Of a DNA stretch of 64,000 nucleotides, positions 49,787 through 58,013 are shown piece after piece. A model generated the notes under the pieces. The model was not told where the DNA came from, made no database searches, and saw only the letters and a program-made list of their open reading frames with translations. This DNA comes from Pseudoalteromonas luteoviolacea (lineage in GTDB: Bacteria; Pseudomonadota; Gammaproteobacteria; Enterobacterales; Alteromonadaceae): positions 62,001 through 126,000 of the forward strand of contig NZ_JAGJEH010000009.1 of assembly GCF_018100925.1 (NCBI RefSeq). The letters run 5' to 3'. The translations under genes and the position numbers were made by a program. The stretch's first letter is position 1; each line of letters begins with the position of its first letter.

Positions 49787-51730
49787 ATGAGAAAGTCATT
49801 ACTGGCTAGTACATTAGCACTTGTTTTTAGTTCAGCAACTTTGGCAAACAATTACGCGCCACTAGCTGAAGTGAGAGATCAAATTAAGTCTCCTGAATAT
49901 ACACAACAAGAAAAAGAACGCGTTGTAGAGCAAGCAAGAATTTTCTTAGAAGATCTATACGTACATCAATACGCAAAAGACATATATTATGGCATTTCTC
50001 CGACAGGACATGTAAATGCTGTTTCAGAAATTCATAAAGTCATTGCTGAGCTAGATAACCTTAGTACTGATCAATTGCACTCGCGCTTAACAAAAATCTT
50101 TAAAGCTCAGCGTGATTTACACTTAGTTTATGTGCACCCTCAGCCTGTGAGAAGCTATGCATCTTACCTACCATTTGAATTCGATAAAACACTAGATGTG
50201 TTTGGTAATTCTGAAGTGCGTGTTTCAAATATTCTTGAAAATATTACGCCATATGTAACCGACAGCCGTTTGCCAGAAGTTGGTGACAAGGTTGTGTCTT
50301 ATAATGGCGTATCTATTCACAAAGTCGTAGAGCAAAACCTTAACGTAGGTTACGGCGCAAATGAAGATGCGGGCTTTATTCGAGCACTGAGCGCCATCAC
50401 ACGTAAAAGACACTCTGTTTCTCTAGTACCTGAACAAAATGATGTTACTATCGAGTTTGTATCTCACATAACTGGCGAAACATATACCACTACTATTCCT
50501 TGGATCACAAGGCTTCCTGCTAACTCTGCTGCTTCAAATAACAATGAAACAGCCATTGCAGATTTACTTGCAGAAAGTACAAATATTGAAGCTGCTGAAC
50601 ATGAATTAGTAAAAGCTGAATTAGACAGCGATTCAGGCACCCCATTTGTGACGAACCCGACGGCAGACCCTGAAGTGTCGTGGGCTATTCGTGAAGTTGA
50701 CGGTAAACAAGTCGGTTATATCAAACTTGATAGCTTTAGCGTGGTTGGTTCAATCGATTACTCACTATGGCTGCTTATCGACCTTCTTCAAAATCAGCTA
50801 GCAGATACAGATGCATTGGTATTTGACGTACGAAATAACCCTGGTGGATTGATCACCTATGCCGATAGACTCGTGCAATTGTTTGCTAACAAATCAGCTA
50901 AACCAACAGAACTCAGATTTATCAATACTCAGCTGAACTATGACATCCTTCACGATACAATTTTCAGCACATTCGGCCCACACTGGCAAAAAGTACTTGC
51001 CGATGTTGTTGGTACAAATGCAAGGTACACTGCTAACGCGTCTTATATAACTGTTCCAGAAAACAATGTGTTTGGTCAAAACTATTACAAACCAGTCGGT
51101 GTGTGGTCTAATGCTAAAACTTACTCGTCAGGTGACGTATTCACTTGTGCGGTTCAAGATAACGGCGTAGCTAAGGTTTACGGTGAGCACACACGCACAG
51201 GTGCAGGTGGTGCAAACGTTATGAGACACTCTGTTTTTGCACAGTATATTGGCGCGCCTTATTTTGAAGCGCTTCCTCACGGTCAAGAAATGACAGTATC
51301 TTGGAGACAAATGGTTCGCCACGGCCACAATAAAAATGCGCTAATAGAAGATTTTGGCTGCGTATCAGACAAAGTAGTACCTCAAACACTTGATAGCCTA
51401 CTTGATAACGGTGTTGGCAACTTTGATACGATTGCAAGAGATCTACTTGACCAAAGCCAAAGTAAATCAACGGTGACGTTCTTGCAACCACACGTTTCAG
51501 ACCTAAGTGGTACAGATAGAACACTCTCTATCGAAGTCACTAATACAGAGTTTGTAGATGTGTACTTTAACGGCCAAAAAATGCAGCGGATCCAAGCGAG
51601 CGCTTACGGCAATTCAGGTAAAACTATCGAGTATGTAATTCCAGACGACGCGATTGAAGGACAAATCAAATTTGTCGGTCTAGACGGCGGCAACACACCA
51701 TTATGGAATGGTGCTAGATACTTTTACTAA
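49787..51730 (+). CDS. secreted S41-family peptidase
   Basis: A 647-residue protein with a signal peptide (cleavage near TLA-NN, residue 21). The N-terminal 190 residues include a helical region and a PDZ-like segment (LPEVGDKVVSYNGVSIHKVV). The S41 core has KQVGYIKLDSFSVVGS and LVFDVRNNPGGLITYADRL, then the expected nucleophile region TYSSGDVFTCAVQDNG with Ser447/Ser448, and TGAGGANVMRHSVF. The C-terminal 130 residues are beta-rich. The nucleophile is present, so it is probably active. It should act in the periplasm or outside the cell. The substrate is unknown. Confidence 0.85.
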   Translation: MRKSLLASTLALVFSSATLANNYAPLAEVRDQIKSPEYTQQEKERVVEQARIFLEDLYVHQYAKDIYYGISPTGHVNAVSEIHKVIAELDNLSTDQLHSRLTKIFKAQRDLHLVYVHPQPVRSYASYLPFEFDKTLDVFGNSEVRVSNILENITPYVTDSRLPEVGDKVVSYNGVSIHKVVEQNLNVGYGANEDAGFIRALSAITRKRHSVSLVPEQNDVTIEFVSHITGETYTTTIPWITRLPANSAASNNNETAIADLLAESTNIEAAEHELVKAELDSDSGTPFVTNPTADPEVSWAIREVDGKQVGYIKLDSFSVVGSIDYSLWLLIDLLQNQLADTDALVFDVRNNPGGLITYADRLVQLFANKSAKPTELRFINTQLNYDILHDTIFSTFGPHWQKVLADVVGTNARYTANASYITVPENNVFGQNYYKPVGVWSNAKTYSSGDVFTCAVQDNGVAKVYGEHTRTGAGGANVMRHSVFAQYIGAPYFEALPHGQEMTVSWRQMVRHGHNKNALIEDFGCVSDKVVPQTLDSLLDNGVGNFDTIARDLLDQSQSKSTVTFLQPHVSDLSGTDRTLSIEVTNTEFVDVYFNGQKMQRIQASAYGNSGKTIEYVIPDDAIEGQIKFVGLDGGNTPLWNGARYFY

Positions 51731-51779
51731 TTCAATGCTCTCTAGCAACAAACACATCATTTAACTAAATGATACAAAT

Positions 51780-51810
51780 GCACAGACTCACACAAATTGT
51801 GAGGCTGTGC
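51780..51810. terminator. stem-loop between convergent genes
   Basis: GCACAG-A-CTCACA pairs with TGTGAG-G-CTGTGC, one mismatch, loop CAAAT. It lies between the convergent ends of the S41 and small membrane protein genes. T-runs are weak. Confidence 0.55.
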
Positions 51811-51811
51811 A

Positions 51812-52180
51812 TTAATGTTTAGCAACGATAAAACTTATAGAAGACATGATTAAAAAGATGCACCAATAGATCAGTTTGTGGTTACGCGAATACGTACACA
51901 ACCAACCACTGATTGAAAAGACACAAAGCGCAACAAATAAAACCGTTTCTTTTGATGGGTTATCAAATACCGTAAAGACAAAAATAACACCACCAAACCC
52001 AAACCAGCAGGCTGTAGAGAAATGCCATGCAGACAACAGCACCGTTTTAGTACACACGCGACCAAACAAGCGTTTTGGTTTGACCCGGTCCAATACCTTT
52101 TTATTTAAAATAAGCTTGTATCCGATCCAATGGTGCAATGTGCCAATTAACAATATTAAGAAAAATACAGAACTCGGCAT
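51812..52180 (-). CDS. small membrane protein of unknown function
   Basis: A 122-residue protein with four predicted membrane helices: residues 4-20, 45-70, 78-95 and 103-118. Between the first two is a basic loop (KKVLDRVKPKRLFGR). Histidines in TLHHW and SAWHFS lie near helix ends and might bind heme or metal, which is speculation. I do not recognise a family. The length and topology are common for uncharacterised inner-membrane proteins. It faces the S41 gene and lies 168 bp from a CHASE3 gene on the same strand. Confidence 0.6.
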   Translation of the reverse strand: MPSSVFFLILLIGTLHHWIGYKLILNKKVLDRVKPKRLFGRVCTKTVLLSAWHFSTACWFGFGGVIFVFTVFDNPSKETVLFVALCVFSISGWLCTYSRNHKLIYWCIFLIMSSISFIVAKH

Positions 52181-52347
52181 CTACTACCCAAAATCGCCAC
52201 TGAAACACTTAAATGAAGAAAACTAACGTGAGTTTTTGTTTCCATTTTGGCAATTATATACTGAATACGGTAAAATTACTTCACATTTTTGGAACATTCC
52301 AAATAATGAAAAACTTTCATGCTCTTTGGAATAAAAAACAATAGATA

Positions 52348-53397
52348 TCAATCGGCGACATTACTGTTTGTATCGCTTTGCTTCGCATTATTTACGAAGT
52401 TATCTATCTCTTCAGGGGCTTCAACCAGCTTATGCGCAATTGATATTAGCTCACTAAGTTCATCGCTTTTATTGAGTGATGCTGAATCACTCTTAAACTT
52501 TTTAAGAGAAGTGTACACCTTGTGTGCTGGTAATTTGGTCTTCAGACTCAAATCGACTAAAAATTGGTTTTGAGCTTTGATTAGATTAACGTCGAGTGTA
52601 TGAGCTTGTTGCAATTTAACAATAGTTGCTTCGCTGTCTGCACAGCGCTTTTTTATGTCGCTAGCTAATTGCTCTACTTCGCGACAACTATCTCCCTGGG
52701 CAATCAAAATCGGGTTATCTGAGAAATCGCTGTTGATATATTTATTTAGGCAGTGAAGTGGCTCCATGACCTTATATTTTATCGTGTAAATTACCCAAAT
52801 AATCAAGATCAAGTACATGGCTTCAAGCAACCAGATTGAGATATGATACAGTGTTTTTGCCTCTTTATATTCTGATGTTCTCGCTTCAAGTAATACCCTC
52901 TCCTCTTTTTCAAATACCAGCAACGTATTTTCAATCTCTCCCATTAAATGACGTCCAAGATCTGTTCTGACAAGCTCTAATGCTTCCTGCTCTTGGCCAC
53001 TTTTGACAAGTTGAATTGTTTGCTCCAATTCAGAAAACTTATCGTTTAGCACAACAATCAACTCTGACAACCTGTTTTGTTGATTTGGATTGTCTCGTGT
53101 ATTTGTTTTTAGCGCTTCAAAAAGTTTGGAAGTTAATTTGGTACCCGTGTTGTATGGTTGTAGATAAAGAACATTGCGAGTAAGTATGAAGCCACGCTGT
53201 CCTGTTTCAGCATTTTTAATTTGTGTTCTGAGTTGGTTTACTAAATCAATCACTTCATGCGTATGGATAACCCAATACTCATGTTTGTCTTTAACGCTTT
53301 GGCTACTATTGAGTATGATCAGATTGACCAATGCAGTGATCAAACTGGCTAAAATAAAAACCGTAAGCACAGTTTTGAGGCTGTATCTCACTATCAA
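52348..53397 (-). CDS. CHASE3-domain membrane protein without kinase domain (paralogue)
   Basis: A 349-residue paralogue of the protein at 39665-40702 with the same layout. There is an N-terminal helix (about 10-30), a CHASE3 domain (HEYWVIHTHEVIDLVNQL, NAETGQRGFILTRN), a second helix (about 190-210) and a helical cytoplasmic tail (SEATIVKLQQAHTLDVNLIK). No kinase, MCP or cyclase domain follows. The two genes are 12 kb apart on the same strand and bracket the second half of the signalling cluster. Confidence 0.85.
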   Translation of the reverse strand: MIVRYSLKTVLTVFILASLITALVNLIILNSSQSVKDKHEYWVIHTHEVIDLVNQLRTQIKNAETGQRGFILTRNVLYLQPYNTGTKLTSKLFEALKTNTRDNPNQQNRLSELIVVLNDKFSELEQTIQLVKSGQEQEALELVRTDLGRHLMGEIENTLLVFEKEERVLLEARTSEYKEAKTLYHISIWLLEAMYLILIIWVIYTIKYKVMEPLHCLNKYINSDFSDNPILIAQGDSCREVEQLASDIKKRCADSEATIVKLQQAHTLDVNLIKAQNQFLVDLSLKTKLPAHKVYTSLKKFKSDSASLNKSDELSELISIAHKLVEAPEEIDNFVNNAKQSDTNSNVAD

Positions 53398-53623
53398 TAC
53401 CTATATTGGCGAATCCATGTATATATAAATTGTAGTCAGAAAAACAAATGCAGTGAGAAATCATTGAGATAATTCTCTACACATACATAGATAATGTATA
53501 AGGATGGTTTTTACTTAGGTGCTCATCTAAATTTAGTTACAGCAACACATACCTGAGCACCTAAAATATTATGACTACTACGTATCTGCACATATTTGTG
53601 GTGAATGTTATGACAGGACTTTA

Positions 53624-53917
53624 CTAACCAAGATCTCGCATTAGTATCTCATACTCCTCATTTGCATCTGCAATAAGGTGGGATAGCTCTCTTGCATCCC
53701 GCTCTTTGAGTACAAGCTGCCAGCTAGTAGCGCCTTCAATACCTGTGATCACAATGTCGGCACCAGTGTGTTCATATTTAATATTATCAAACTGGGTTGA
53801 ATGGTGCTCATGAAGCTCAACAATATCGACATCCAGCTGACCTGTTGGGAAGACTTCAACATGGGCATGTAAATTTCTTTCTCCAGATAAGCAATATTCT
53901 CTATGTATAGTAATCAT
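53624..53917 (-). CDS. hypothetical small protein
   Basis: A 97-residue acidic protein. The ATG at 53917 has AAGGAG at 6 bases and is preferred over the GTG at 53920. It has several His residues (RNLHAHVEVF, ELHEHHSTQF), which could bind metal, and ends in a helical acidic segment (DANEEYEILMRDLG). There is no signal peptide or membrane helix. I do not recognise the family; it stands alone between two longer intergenic regions. Confidence 0.65.
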   Translation of the reverse strand: MITIHREYCLSGERNLHAHVEVFPTGQLDVDIVELHEHHSTQFDNIKYEHTGADIVITGIEGATSWQLVLKERDARELSHLIADANEEYEILMRDLG

Positions 53918-54412
53918 CACAAGCTCCTTACTGTTTGTTTAAGCCAAAAGTAAGTGTAGATCAGGTTAGTCAGATAGTGATACCCCGTCTAGATTTGTGG
54001 CGATTTATATTTCACAAATATCGGAATCAGCGTGAAAAAAGAACATATTAAATTTTTATGAATTATCAACCTTGGGTAAACCTCAAGGATCCCTTGAGGC
54101 AGATATCACATAGAGTTAATCTGTCAAAAATTATCCAAATTGGCCTTTATAACCCGCTACACCTTAGTGATTCACTGCTATTAAACGAGGATAGAGTCAG
54201 ATTAATATAGTTGGAATCTTTCACGCTGCTCAGCGCAGAGTACCAAAAGCACTGGCCGGGACAGATAATGATGCCAAAGCGGAATTGAAAAAAACACATA
54301 TCGTAAACAAGTGACCGTTAACTGTTACGTGATAAGGAGAATTGACAAATAATGCGGATGAGCTGTAGCTAATAAAAGGAAGTTGCATCAATAAGCATTC
54401 AGTAAATAACAA
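53918..54412. other. intergenic region without a supported gene
   Basis: A 60-codon minus-strand frame at 54230-54412 lacks a ribosome binding site and overlaps the terminator zone of the thioesterase gene, so it is not called. Nothing else is seen. Confidence 0.5.
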
Positions 54413-54430
54413 AGGGGGCTACCGCCCCCT
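54413..54430 (-). terminator. intrinsic terminator after the thioesterase operon
   Basis: AGGGGGC and GCCCCCT form a 7-bp G/C stem with loop TACC. On the minus strand TTTGTTATTT follows. It lies 8 bp after the stop of the thioesterase gene. Confidence 0.8.
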
Positions 54431-54437
54431 CTAAGTA

Positions 54438-54869
54438 TTATTGAAACCCGTTCAACATATTTTCACATACAACAGGCGTAGGCCTGTGATTGTCATCAAC
54501 TGCGACAAATGTAAAGCTGCCTGAAATAGCCAAGTGCTTATCATCTTTGTGCATCGTTTCCAAGAAAATTTGTACTTCTACTTTGAGACTCGTGTTACCA
54601 ACATGGACAACTTTCGCAACAAGCTCAGCAAACGTGCCCGCGGGAATAGCTTCTTTAAAATCTACACGGTCCGAGGAAATTGTTACTAATGGTTTGCGGC
54701 AAAACCTTGTTGCCGCTATAAACGCCACTTCATCCATCCACGCCAACGCATCGCCACCAAAAAGCGTGTTGTGATGATTGGTTCTACCCGGAAATACAGT
54801 TTTGGTTACCGATGTTATCGAGTCATGAATACGTTTCGCAATGGTTGCGTCTCTATCTTGTTCTGTCAT
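54438..54869 (-). CDS. acyl-CoA thioesterase (hotdog fold, YciA-like)
   Basis: A 143-residue enzyme with the acyl-CoA hydrolase pattern NHHNTLFGGDALAWMDEVAF, where the Asn-His and Asp are catalytic, and RVDFKEAIPAGTFAELVAKV. It hydrolyses acyl-CoA to free acid and CoA in the cytoplasm. Its start overlaps the stop of the M23 peptidase gene by 1 bp (TAATG), so the two are translationally coupled in an operon of three genes. It is followed by a terminator. Chain-length preference cannot be told. Confidence 0.88.
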   Translation of the reverse strand: MTEQDRDATIAKRIHDSITSVTKTVFPGRTNHHNTLFGGDALAWMDEVAFIAATRFCRKPLVTISSDRVDFKEAIPAGTFAELVAKVVHVGNTSLKVEVQIFLETMHKDDKHLAISGSFTFVAVDDNHRPTPVVCENMLNGFQ

Positions 54870-55687
54870 TATTTACTGCTTTTGTTTGCTGGTTTATCTA
54901 TCATTAATAATTCAGGGTCCAGTCTCTCACCGTACCAATTGAAACGCCAATCCAAATGTGGGCCTGTCACGCGGCCTGTTGCGCCTATATCACCTATTAC
55001 CTCACCTGTGGAAACCATGTCCCCCACTTTGACGTGTAGCTTGCTCATGTGAATGTAGGTGGAAGTAATACCGTAGCCATGATCTAAAATCAAAGTTCCA
55101 CCACTGTAATAGAGATCTTTTTCAGCAAGCACAACTTTACCCGGCAACGGCGCCCATATCGGTGTGCCGGTTTTGTTCGCGATGTCTAAACCAAAATGAG
55201 GGCGACGAGGCTCGCCATTAAAATATCTTTGACTTCCATAAACACCGGAAATACGGCCTTTCGCGGGGCGATATACTGGAGAATCAAAAAACTCAAGTGT
55301 ACTGCTTTTGGCACGCGCAGCACTCACTTTCTTAGAGTCATTACGAATACGCTGCAATACCTCTTTCGGTGGGGAGACATATTTTTTTGCGACTCCAGTA
55401 ATTCGATCGATATCGTAATCACGTGAGGTTATAAAGAACTCTTTCGAGTGCTGAATGTTATTTTTGTCGACCCAAATTAGCTTATGCTCGCTCTTTGCAT
55501 CGCGTCCAAAACCAAAAACAAACTGTCCATTGGGTGTTATTTTCAGTTCTTTGCCATTTAGAGATACTGATTTTATGCCCTCTAAATGACCAGTCACCAT
55601 GCCTCCTTGTGTAAGGTGGCCTTTTAACTCAATTGCTTGTGCACTCAGTGCAAAGCATGCGCCCAGTGCTAGCAACAATTTATGCAT
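54869..55687 (-). CDS. M23 family metallopeptidase
   Basis: About 272 residues from the ATG at 55687 (MHKLLLALGACFALSAQA signal peptide); a longer frame to 55717 overlaps the neighbour. The C-terminal M23 domain has zinc ligands in PHFGLDIANK and TGPHLDWRFN and the TYIHMSKLHVKVGD segment, so it is probably an active peptidoglycan endopeptidase in the periplasm. The N-terminal 130 residues form the beta-rich region common in envelope M23 proteins. It overlaps the QueD-like gene upstream by 8 bp and the thioesterase gene downstream by 1 bp. Confidence 0.88.
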   Translation of the reverse strand: MHKLLLALGACFALSAQAIELKGHLTQGGMVTGHLEGIKSVSLNGKELKITPNGQFVFGFGRDAKSEHKLIWVDKNNIQHSKEFFITSRDYDIDRITGVAKKYVSPPKEVLQRIRNDSKKVSAARAKSSTLEFFDSPVYRPAKGRISGVYGSQRYFNGEPRRPHFGLDIANKTGTPIWAPLPGKVVLAEKDLYYSGGTLILDHGYGITSTYIHMSKLHVKVGDMVSTGEVIGDIGATGRVTGPHLDWRFNWYGERLDPELLMIDKPANKSSK

Positions 55688-56534
55688 AAGCAATAGCTCC
55701 TTTGCCCACACCCTCATAGGCTCTGACTTTTACTTCTTTGTCTGGGTATGTCGTTTTAATTTTGTTAGCTAAGTAGTCAGCAATACACTCTACTGTGGTA
55801 TCACACGGTAAAATATCACATCGCTCTTTGCTGATACACATTTCAAAATAGCCTTGAGATGATTCGTATGCGAACGAATAGTCTTCTTGTTTCGCTGAAA
55901 TATACTTTAATTGAGCATGCTCAATTAAGTCTTCTTGCGTACCTAAATAGATATCTTCCCACTTTTGAGACCACTCTTTTTGTAGTCTAGGCATACTTAC
56001 ACCATCAAAGAATATGCCGATTAATGAGCGGTGCCCATGAATAATGCGTTGGCAATTACCATCGTGCTTTTTCAAGCCGTGGCTGTAATGATAATAGAAG
56101 CTACTGGTTTGTTCTGGACGTAGAGCAATTTCAATGTCTTTAACATTGTCAGGCATTTGAGGCAAAATTTGTTGCTTTAAAAAGGCAATGACAGATTGCT
56201 CGTCAATCTTTTCACCTTCAACAACACAAACCGCTTCATCTGGCGCACTCATAGCAAGGTGATGACCATCAAACTCATAATCAAATGATACCCTGCCGCC
56301 ATTCAAATCTAACTGACAATCTAACGCTGAGGGAATGGCCAATTTATGATCTATTGTGTTATCAATAATTGCTTTAATTTGTTTTTTTACTTTTGCAAAG
56401 TCTAAAACCATTGACTCTTCATTCAGTTGACCATGCAGCGTCATATCAACTATCCAACTTTCTCCAACAGCGCCGCGTTTAGCACATAAGTAAGAAAAAT
56501 CTATTACCGTCAAGGCATCTACAAAAAGGATCAT
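55680..56534 (-). CDS. 6-pyruvoyl-tetrahydropterin synthase/QueD-like protein, duplicated domain
   Basis: A 284-residue protein. The first 110 residues resemble the C-terminal half of a QueD domain (VLDFAKVKKQIKAIID, DHKL). The second part, about 160-284, carries a zinc-site pattern with SFYYHYSHGL, then CQRIIHGH, and a C-terminal CDTTVECIADYLANKI and RAYEG segment. QueD makes 6-carboxytetrahydropterin in queuosine synthesis. A double-domain arrangement of this size suggests a divergent paralogue, so the reaction is uncertain. It heads the operon with the M23 and thioesterase genes. Confidence 0.75.
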   Translation of the reverse strand: MILFVDALTVIDFSYLCAKRGAVGESWIVDMTLHGQLNEESMVLDFAKVKKQIKAIIDNTIDHKLAIPSALDCQLDLNGGRVSFDYEFDGHHLAMSAPDEAVCVVEGEKIDEQSVIAFLKQQILPQMPDNVKDIEIALRPEQTSSFYYHYSHGLKKHDGNCQRIIHGHRSLIGIFFDGVSMPRLQKEWSQKWEDIYLGTQEDLIEHAQLKYISAKQEDYSFAYESSQGYFEMCISKERCDILPCDTTVECIADYLANKIKTTYPDKEVKVRAYEGVGKGAIAYA

Positions 56535-56716
56535 AAATTTCCATTAAATTACTAACAAACAACCCGATTATAAAGTTTTTTCAACCAAAAATCGCGTAAA
56601 TCACAAAGAGAATTGATTTTAATGTTACTGACGTATGATATAGATAAAAATTTAACTGTTCAGAGTTGTTTAGCGTACAAGTGTACGCTAGAGTACCCGC
56701 AATTAGAAAATGAAGA

Positions 56717-57241
56717 ATGAATACTATGGAACCTAAAAATAGTTATACAAAAGAAGAACTAATCCTTTGTGCTGAAGGTAAAATGTTTGGTGAAAACAAT
56801 TGCCGTCTGCCAATCGATAACATGTTAATGATGGATCGCATTGTAGAAATCAATGACGACGGCGGTGAATACGGCAAAGGCCAAATCATTGCAGAACTAG
56901 ACATTAACCCTGACCTATGGTTCTTCGATTGTCACTTCAGAGGTGACCCTGTAATGCCTGGTTGTCTTGGCTTAGACGCTATGTGGCAGATTGTTGGCTT
57001 TTTCTTAGGCTGGTCTGGTGGCCCAGGACTTGGTCGTGCACTAGGTGTAGGCGAAGTTAAGTTTACCGGTCAAATCTTACCTACAGCTAAAAAGGTAACT
57101 TACCGTGTCGACATGAAACGTGTTATCAAGCGTAAATTGTTTATGGGTCTTGCAGATGGTGTTGTTGAAGTAGACGGCCGTGTGATCTATGAAGCAAAAG
57201 ATCTAAAAGTGGGCCTTTTCCAAGATACTAGCGCGTTTTAA
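56717..57241 (+). CDS. fabA: 3-hydroxydecanoyl-ACP dehydratase/isomerase
   Basis: A 174-residue enzyme that makes and isomerises the trans-2-decenoyl-ACP needed for unsaturated fatty acids. The catalytic His73 is in DCHFRGDPVMPG and the Asp87 in GCLGLDAMWQ. The C-terminus DLKVGLFQDTSAF is the family's usual end. The start may be 56717 or the ATG at 56726; the ribosome binding site is weak for both. It is convergent with rmf, as in many gammaproteobacteria, with a terminator between them. Confidence 0.97.
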   Translation: MNTMEPKNSYTKEELILCAEGKMFGENNCRLPIDNMLMMDRIVEINDDGGEYGKGQIIAELDINPDLWFFDCHFRGDPVMPGCLGLDAMWQIVGFFLGWSGGPGLGRALGVGEVKFTGQILPTAKKVTYRVDMKRVIKRKLFMGLADGVVEVDGRVIYEAKDLKVGLFQDTSAF

Positions 57242-57266
57242 TTTCTATCAGTCGATAGAAACAAAT

Positions 57267-57285
57267 AAGCCCCTTTTCGGGGCTT
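57267..57285. terminator. bidirectional terminator between fabA and rmf
   Basis: AAGCCCC and GGGGCTT form a 7-bp stem with loop TTTTC, followed by TTACTTTAT. It is convergently placed. Confidence 0.8.
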
Positions 57286-57317
57286 TACTTTATCTCTTCG
57301 GTTCTGTTGATTCTGTT

Positions 57318-57488
57318 TTAGGTTTTAAACATATTGCGATTGTCTATGGCCTCTCGCCAGCCACCTAACCATTCTGATCTGTGCTCAATTTGCTGATATG
57401 GACATAAATCTTTGGACCGTCCTGCTAAACCTGCTTTAAATCCTTGTGAGTGTGCTCTCTCTAAACGGTCTCTTTTCTGTCTCTTCAT
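57318..57488 (-). CDS. rmf: ribosome modulation factor
   Basis: A 56-residue protein from the ATG at 57488, which has GAGGAATTTACCT upstream; the frame is open to 57542 but the longer form is unlike the family. The sequence MKRQKRDRLERAHSQGFKAG and GRSKDLCPYQ then WLGGWREAID match RMF. RMF dimerises 70S ribosomes to 100S in stationary phase and stops translation. The fabA-rmf arrangement is shared with E. coli. The upstream 480 bp is AT-rich and probably carries the growth-phase promoter. Confidence 0.95.
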   Translation of the reverse strand: MKRQKRDRLERAHSQGFKAGLAGRSKDLCPYQQIEHRSEWLGGWREAIDNRNMFKT

Positions 57489-57972
57489 AGGTAAATTCCT
57501 CACCTTCAATTTTTGATTGCTTAGTCTTACCGACATCCACATTTAATAAATAGTTAACCCAACTGTAATTTGCAACTATATTTGCGTCTTAATCTCGAAT
57601 GCTATTTACAACCTCTTTTTAAGCAGAAAAATATATAAGCCGCGCAAATCAGGCACTACATGTCACTCAACTATCTTGGATAGAATCAAATTTAAATTTT
57701 GCAATAATGGTAACAATAAGACATCTGCTCACACTTGGTATCAGTGCGTGCAAAACTTATTCAGAAGGAATGGCCAAACCTCAGGTTCCAATTAACCATA
57801 GTTTGAAATCACATGCAATAGAGAATAGATAAGAACTTTTCTCAAATTGAAAAATTGGTTTTTTAATGCTTGAAATACTATAAAACAAATAATAAATACG
57901 ATTAATAAGATTTTTATGAGTTAATGATGCAAGTTACACCGTAAAAAAACATTCATTATTTTGTCATAAAAA
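57489..57972. other. intergenic region between rmf and serS
   Basis: AT-rich, no gene recognised. It should hold the growth-phase promoter of rmf at the left and the terminator of serS at the right. Confidence 0.5.
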
Positions 57973-57992
57973 AGGCCGCTAGATAGCGGCCT
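57973..57992 (-). terminator. intrinsic terminator after serS
   Basis: AGGCCGCT and AGCGGCCT form a perfect 8-bp stem with loop AGAT; on the minus strand TTTTTTATG follows. It ends the ftsK-serS gene run. Confidence 0.88.
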
Positions 57993-58013
57993 GATATCAA
58001 TCACTTGGGCTGA

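Noticed and set aside
49787..51730. Idea that the S41 peptidase lacks its nucleophile
   Set aside because: Ser447/Ser448 in TYSSGDVFTCAVQDNG occupies the expected place before TGAGGANV, so it looks active.
54230..54412. Minus-strand 60-codon open frame
   Set aside because: No ribosome binding site, and it ends beside the terminator zone of the thioesterase gene; composition not protein-like.
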